Source of the DNA: Wuchereria bancrofti
Taxonomy: Eukaryota > Nematoda > Chromadorea > Rhabditida > Onchocercidae
NCBI GenBank assembly: GCA_005281725.1
Contig: SSBO01000012.1
Coordinates: forward strand, 6,823,177 to 6,887,176
Length of the DNA stretch: 64,000 nucleotides
Direction of reading: 5' to 3'
A model generated the notes under the pieces. That model was not told where the DNA came from and searched no databases. It was given only the letters and a program-made list of their open reading frames with translations. Below are positions 61,634 to 64,000 of this stretch, piece by piece (position 1 is the first letter of the stretch; each line of letters starts with the position of its first letter). A program made the translations under genes and the position numbers.

Positions 61634-61659
61634 TCTTGATGCTATTAATAGCATCAAGA
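61634..61659. repeat. 26-bp perfect palindrome
   Basis: The sequence beginning TCTTGATGCTATT at 61634 reads identically on both strands through 61659, with no spacer. It lies in non-coding DNA about 1.3 kb upstream of the candidate GPCR exon and could be a dimeric factor site, a cruciform-prone sequence or a fossil of an element end. Confidence 0.9.
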
Positions 61660-62972
61660 AAATGTTGCTTTCTTGTCTTGACTAGAATCAGGATAATTCG
61701 AATAACCATTTATGTCGTAAAAACTGGTAATAATATTTATGAATTTTTTGGGTTAGCGATAAAAATTTTCACACTATTTATTACAACGTGAAATCTCTCA
61801 TATAGTTGTCTCGAGAGACCAATCAATCTTTTATAGCAATGCTATTCTCAAAGAGTTCACTCCATCTATTATGTTCATACAATTTACTATCTCTTGTTCT
61901 ATTAATTTGATGGATATCATCAAGCTTTTACGTCAGAAACATTTCTTTTTCGACCTCTCTTTTTGTCTATTTCCTTCGAATTTTTTAACTTAAGCTTGTT
62001 GCAACTATAAACATATCATTTGATGAATAACTTTTCGTCTCCTGATATTTCTATGAAATGCATCGATAGTCAATAGAAGAAAATCTCTCTAACAGTAAGC
62101 ATGTCAACCTTTGATATACATGATTAGAATGCAAAATACCATAGTATTATAAAAGTATTTTTGGGAAATTTTTCGTGTGCTGATTTGTATTTGTTCAAAA
62201 TAATGACGATGTAGATCAATTCCGTAATAAGCTTTAAATTGGGAGCAAATTTCTTCTTAGTTCGCTTTATTACATAAAATGGAGCTGTTCGAAGAGTAAT
62301 TGATTAGAAACAACATAGTACGCACTTGCTAGTTTTTTGGGAAGTTACACTGAATATTTGCGATATTGATAAAAAGGAACTTTCAAAAGATTGCATTAGA
62401 CAAGCGTCAAAATAGGATGATAGTAGATGAGCAACAAAACCAATGAATTCAATGTTTAAGCTAAAACCAATTGACAAAAATTCATTCTGCTTTTGCACAA
62501 CTGTTCAGCGCGTTTCAATACAACCAATGAACTTCAAGTTAGTACTATTTGCTGTCACTTGACCTTAATGCTATGCCAATCCCAAAATCTTTTCCAATAA
62601 CGTATGTGAATTTTCATATCTCCCAGTTCAGTTAGCATTAGGATCTTCAACTTTTTATCTTACAATACAAATGCGTTCTAAACCAATAATTGGGAGCAAA
62701 AAAAACAGGCCTAGATCATTAGAAAATATTTATAACTTCGTAAAATATAAGATTTTTTGTTTTTAATTGTCAGAAACAAAATTGTACTCATTCTTTTTTG
62801 CAATATTTAATTGTAATGTTTATACTCATTCTTTTTTATAATGTTTATACTCATTCATTCTGTCTTTATGAATCATTATCGATATCAATTTTTCAAGCTG
62901 AAGTCTAATTTAATTTAAGCGTGGCTTGGCTTTTTTATTTTATTTTCTTGATTTCACTGGACATTTTTTTAG

Positions 62973-63089
62973 ATGATGGTTCACAATGATCGGCCACCTG
63001 AACCAATTGCAAGTGATTATGTTGAACTAGGAACACTGCTCATTTTGTTTATTATTGGTGGACCGTTAAATCTTGCAGCACATACTCAG
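62973..63089 (+). CDS. Candidate first coding exon of a rhodopsin-like GPCR (partial)
   Basis: A strong acceptor (ACATTTTTTTAG) ends directly before ATGATG, and the 39-codon frame ends at CAG|GTAAAT. The product starts with a short polar, acidic N-terminus (MMVHNDRPPEPIASDYVE) followed by one hydrophobic segment GTLLILFIIGGPLNLAAHT. The Gly-Pro-Leu-Asn ending is characteristic of transmembrane helix 1 in several nematode peptide-receptor-like GPCRs. The rest of the receptor is not in the remaining 900 bp, so the gene runs off the window. The assignment to a GPCR rests on one helix. Confidence 0.45.
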
Positions 63090-64000
63090 GTAAATGCATT
63101 TATTTCACGAAAATCATTTTGAACCTTGAAAATTTTCATTGAGAATTGGAAATGCAAATAAAGATTTGCAGCAATTTCAATTCATGTGCTATGGAAAATT
63201 ACAATACAGGAAAAATAAGCATTAATTATCTCTGATATTTCATACTTTTGCATATTTTTCTGATTTTTAGAATGAAGGATTGCTTCATTTCTGCAAGTAT
63301 ACAAGTGGTTCCTAGCATTTGTAATCCCTGATCTTGATAATATAAGGCATTACCAAGGTCAGGAATGACAGATTTTGGAGAAAAAGTTGTCTCACATATG
63401 CTTGAAATGAACTAATTTTGACTACCGTAAAATTTTCAAATTTATAATAAATTTAGCTACATCGTTATTGCCGAAAAACGAATAGCTTTCCAGTCATTCA
63501 TATAATTTCTTATTCTTTGTCGTAGGTCATCTTGAATTTGACCTTTACAAAGTAAAAGGATTTATTATGTCATAAAAAATATTTGAGAGAGTTAACTCAA
63601 GAAGTTTTACTTAAATAAAATTACTTGTCATAAAATCAGAAAAAGATCCAGAAGCACTGAAGGAAACATGACGATATTGTTTCGTCCTCGTGTTGACATT
63701 TTAGGAATTCCGAAGCGAAAACTGGAAGAAAGCCATTGAGCTTAGAACAATTGTTAATAAGATCTCATCTCGATAGTGTCTTAATCCTAAAGGGAGCTAC
63801 ATTTAAATCAAAGAACGCAACAGTGTTGAAGGCTGAAAAAGTTTTTTTGAAGACAGAAAAAATCAGCAGCGCGATTTTTTTATCTCTTGATATACATCAA
63901 AAAAAATCTTCACAAATTGTTACATCATCATATTTTCCACCCCAATGTTCCAGCATTAAAAGGCAAAAATTTCAACAAAATTTCAGATCACAGAGCGACC
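63090..64000. other. Presumed intron of the GPCR-like gene
   Basis: No exon with transmembrane-helix-2 features is visible before the window ends. AT-rich DNA without other recognisable features. Confidence 0.35.

Noticed and set aside
62800..62880. Repeated TACTCATTCTTTTTT-type units
   Set aside because: Imperfect simple-sequence drift in T-rich DNA, with no defined period or boundaries.
1..64000. Search for tRNA, rRNA, CRISPR arrays, bacterial endosymbiont inserts and viral genes
   Set aside because: No cloverleaf with consensus box sequences, no regularly spaced repeats, and no stretch with bacterial-type uninterrupted genes or viral replication or capsid motifs was recognised on either strand.

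Overview
The window looks like a piece of a nematode nuclear chromosome. It is AT-rich, its genes are split by introns of about 100-800 bp, splice acceptors are short and pyrimidine-poor (TTTCAG, TTTTAG, and also TTTTGAG and TTTAAG), and likely trans-splice sites sit a few bases upstream of start codons. Orthologue content and intron sizes fit a spirurid or filarial-type parasite better than Caenorhabditis, but that is inference. I see no bacterial, viral or organellar insert. Every multi-exon model was built by hand from conserved protein segments, splice dinucleotides and phase bookkeeping. The TAF4, R3H, RPP14, KDSR, ALP/Enigma and IDH3-gamma models each close with consistent phase and a total length divisible by three.

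Layout. 1-6.2 kb: no convincing gene. 6.99-11.07 kb (-): TAF4, a TFIID subunit, 11 exons. 12.9-17.1 kb (+): a diacylglycerol kinase epsilon-like gene, divergent from TAF4, with a damaged linker between its two C1 domains and a partial duplication of its last exon. 18.1-22.5 kb (+): a tight same-strand trio, namely a small R3H-domain protein, an RPP14-like RNase P/MRP subunit and 3-ketodihydrosphingosine reductase (KDSR). The spacing, a poly(A) signal, a hairpin and trans-splice-like acceptors make this look like an operon. 22.7-36.3 kb (-): an ALP/Enigma (PDZ plus four LIM) muscle Z-line/dense-body gene of 14 exons over 13.5 kb, converging on KDSR. One of its introns holds a 460-residue same-strand open frame with its own AATAAA, best read as an alternative terminal exon or a nested gene. 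36.3-46.7 kb: gene-poor, with a GT-rich microsatellite and a 19-bp-arm inverted repeat. 46.7-50.8 kb (+): the gamma-type subunit of mitochondrial NAD-dependent isocitrate dehydrogenase, complete in nine exons. 50.8-64 kb: mostly non-coding, with a few isolated candidate exons and, at about 63 kb, what looks like the first coding exon of a rhodopsin-like GPCR running off the window.

Functionally this is ordinary housekeeping (transcription initiation, tRNA processing, sphingolipid synthesis, lipid signalling, TCA cycle) plus one muscle gene. The most interesting points are the candidate operon with a structured intercistronic region, the large hidden exon inside ALP/Enigma, the state of the DGK-epsilon gene, and several precise inverted repeats.
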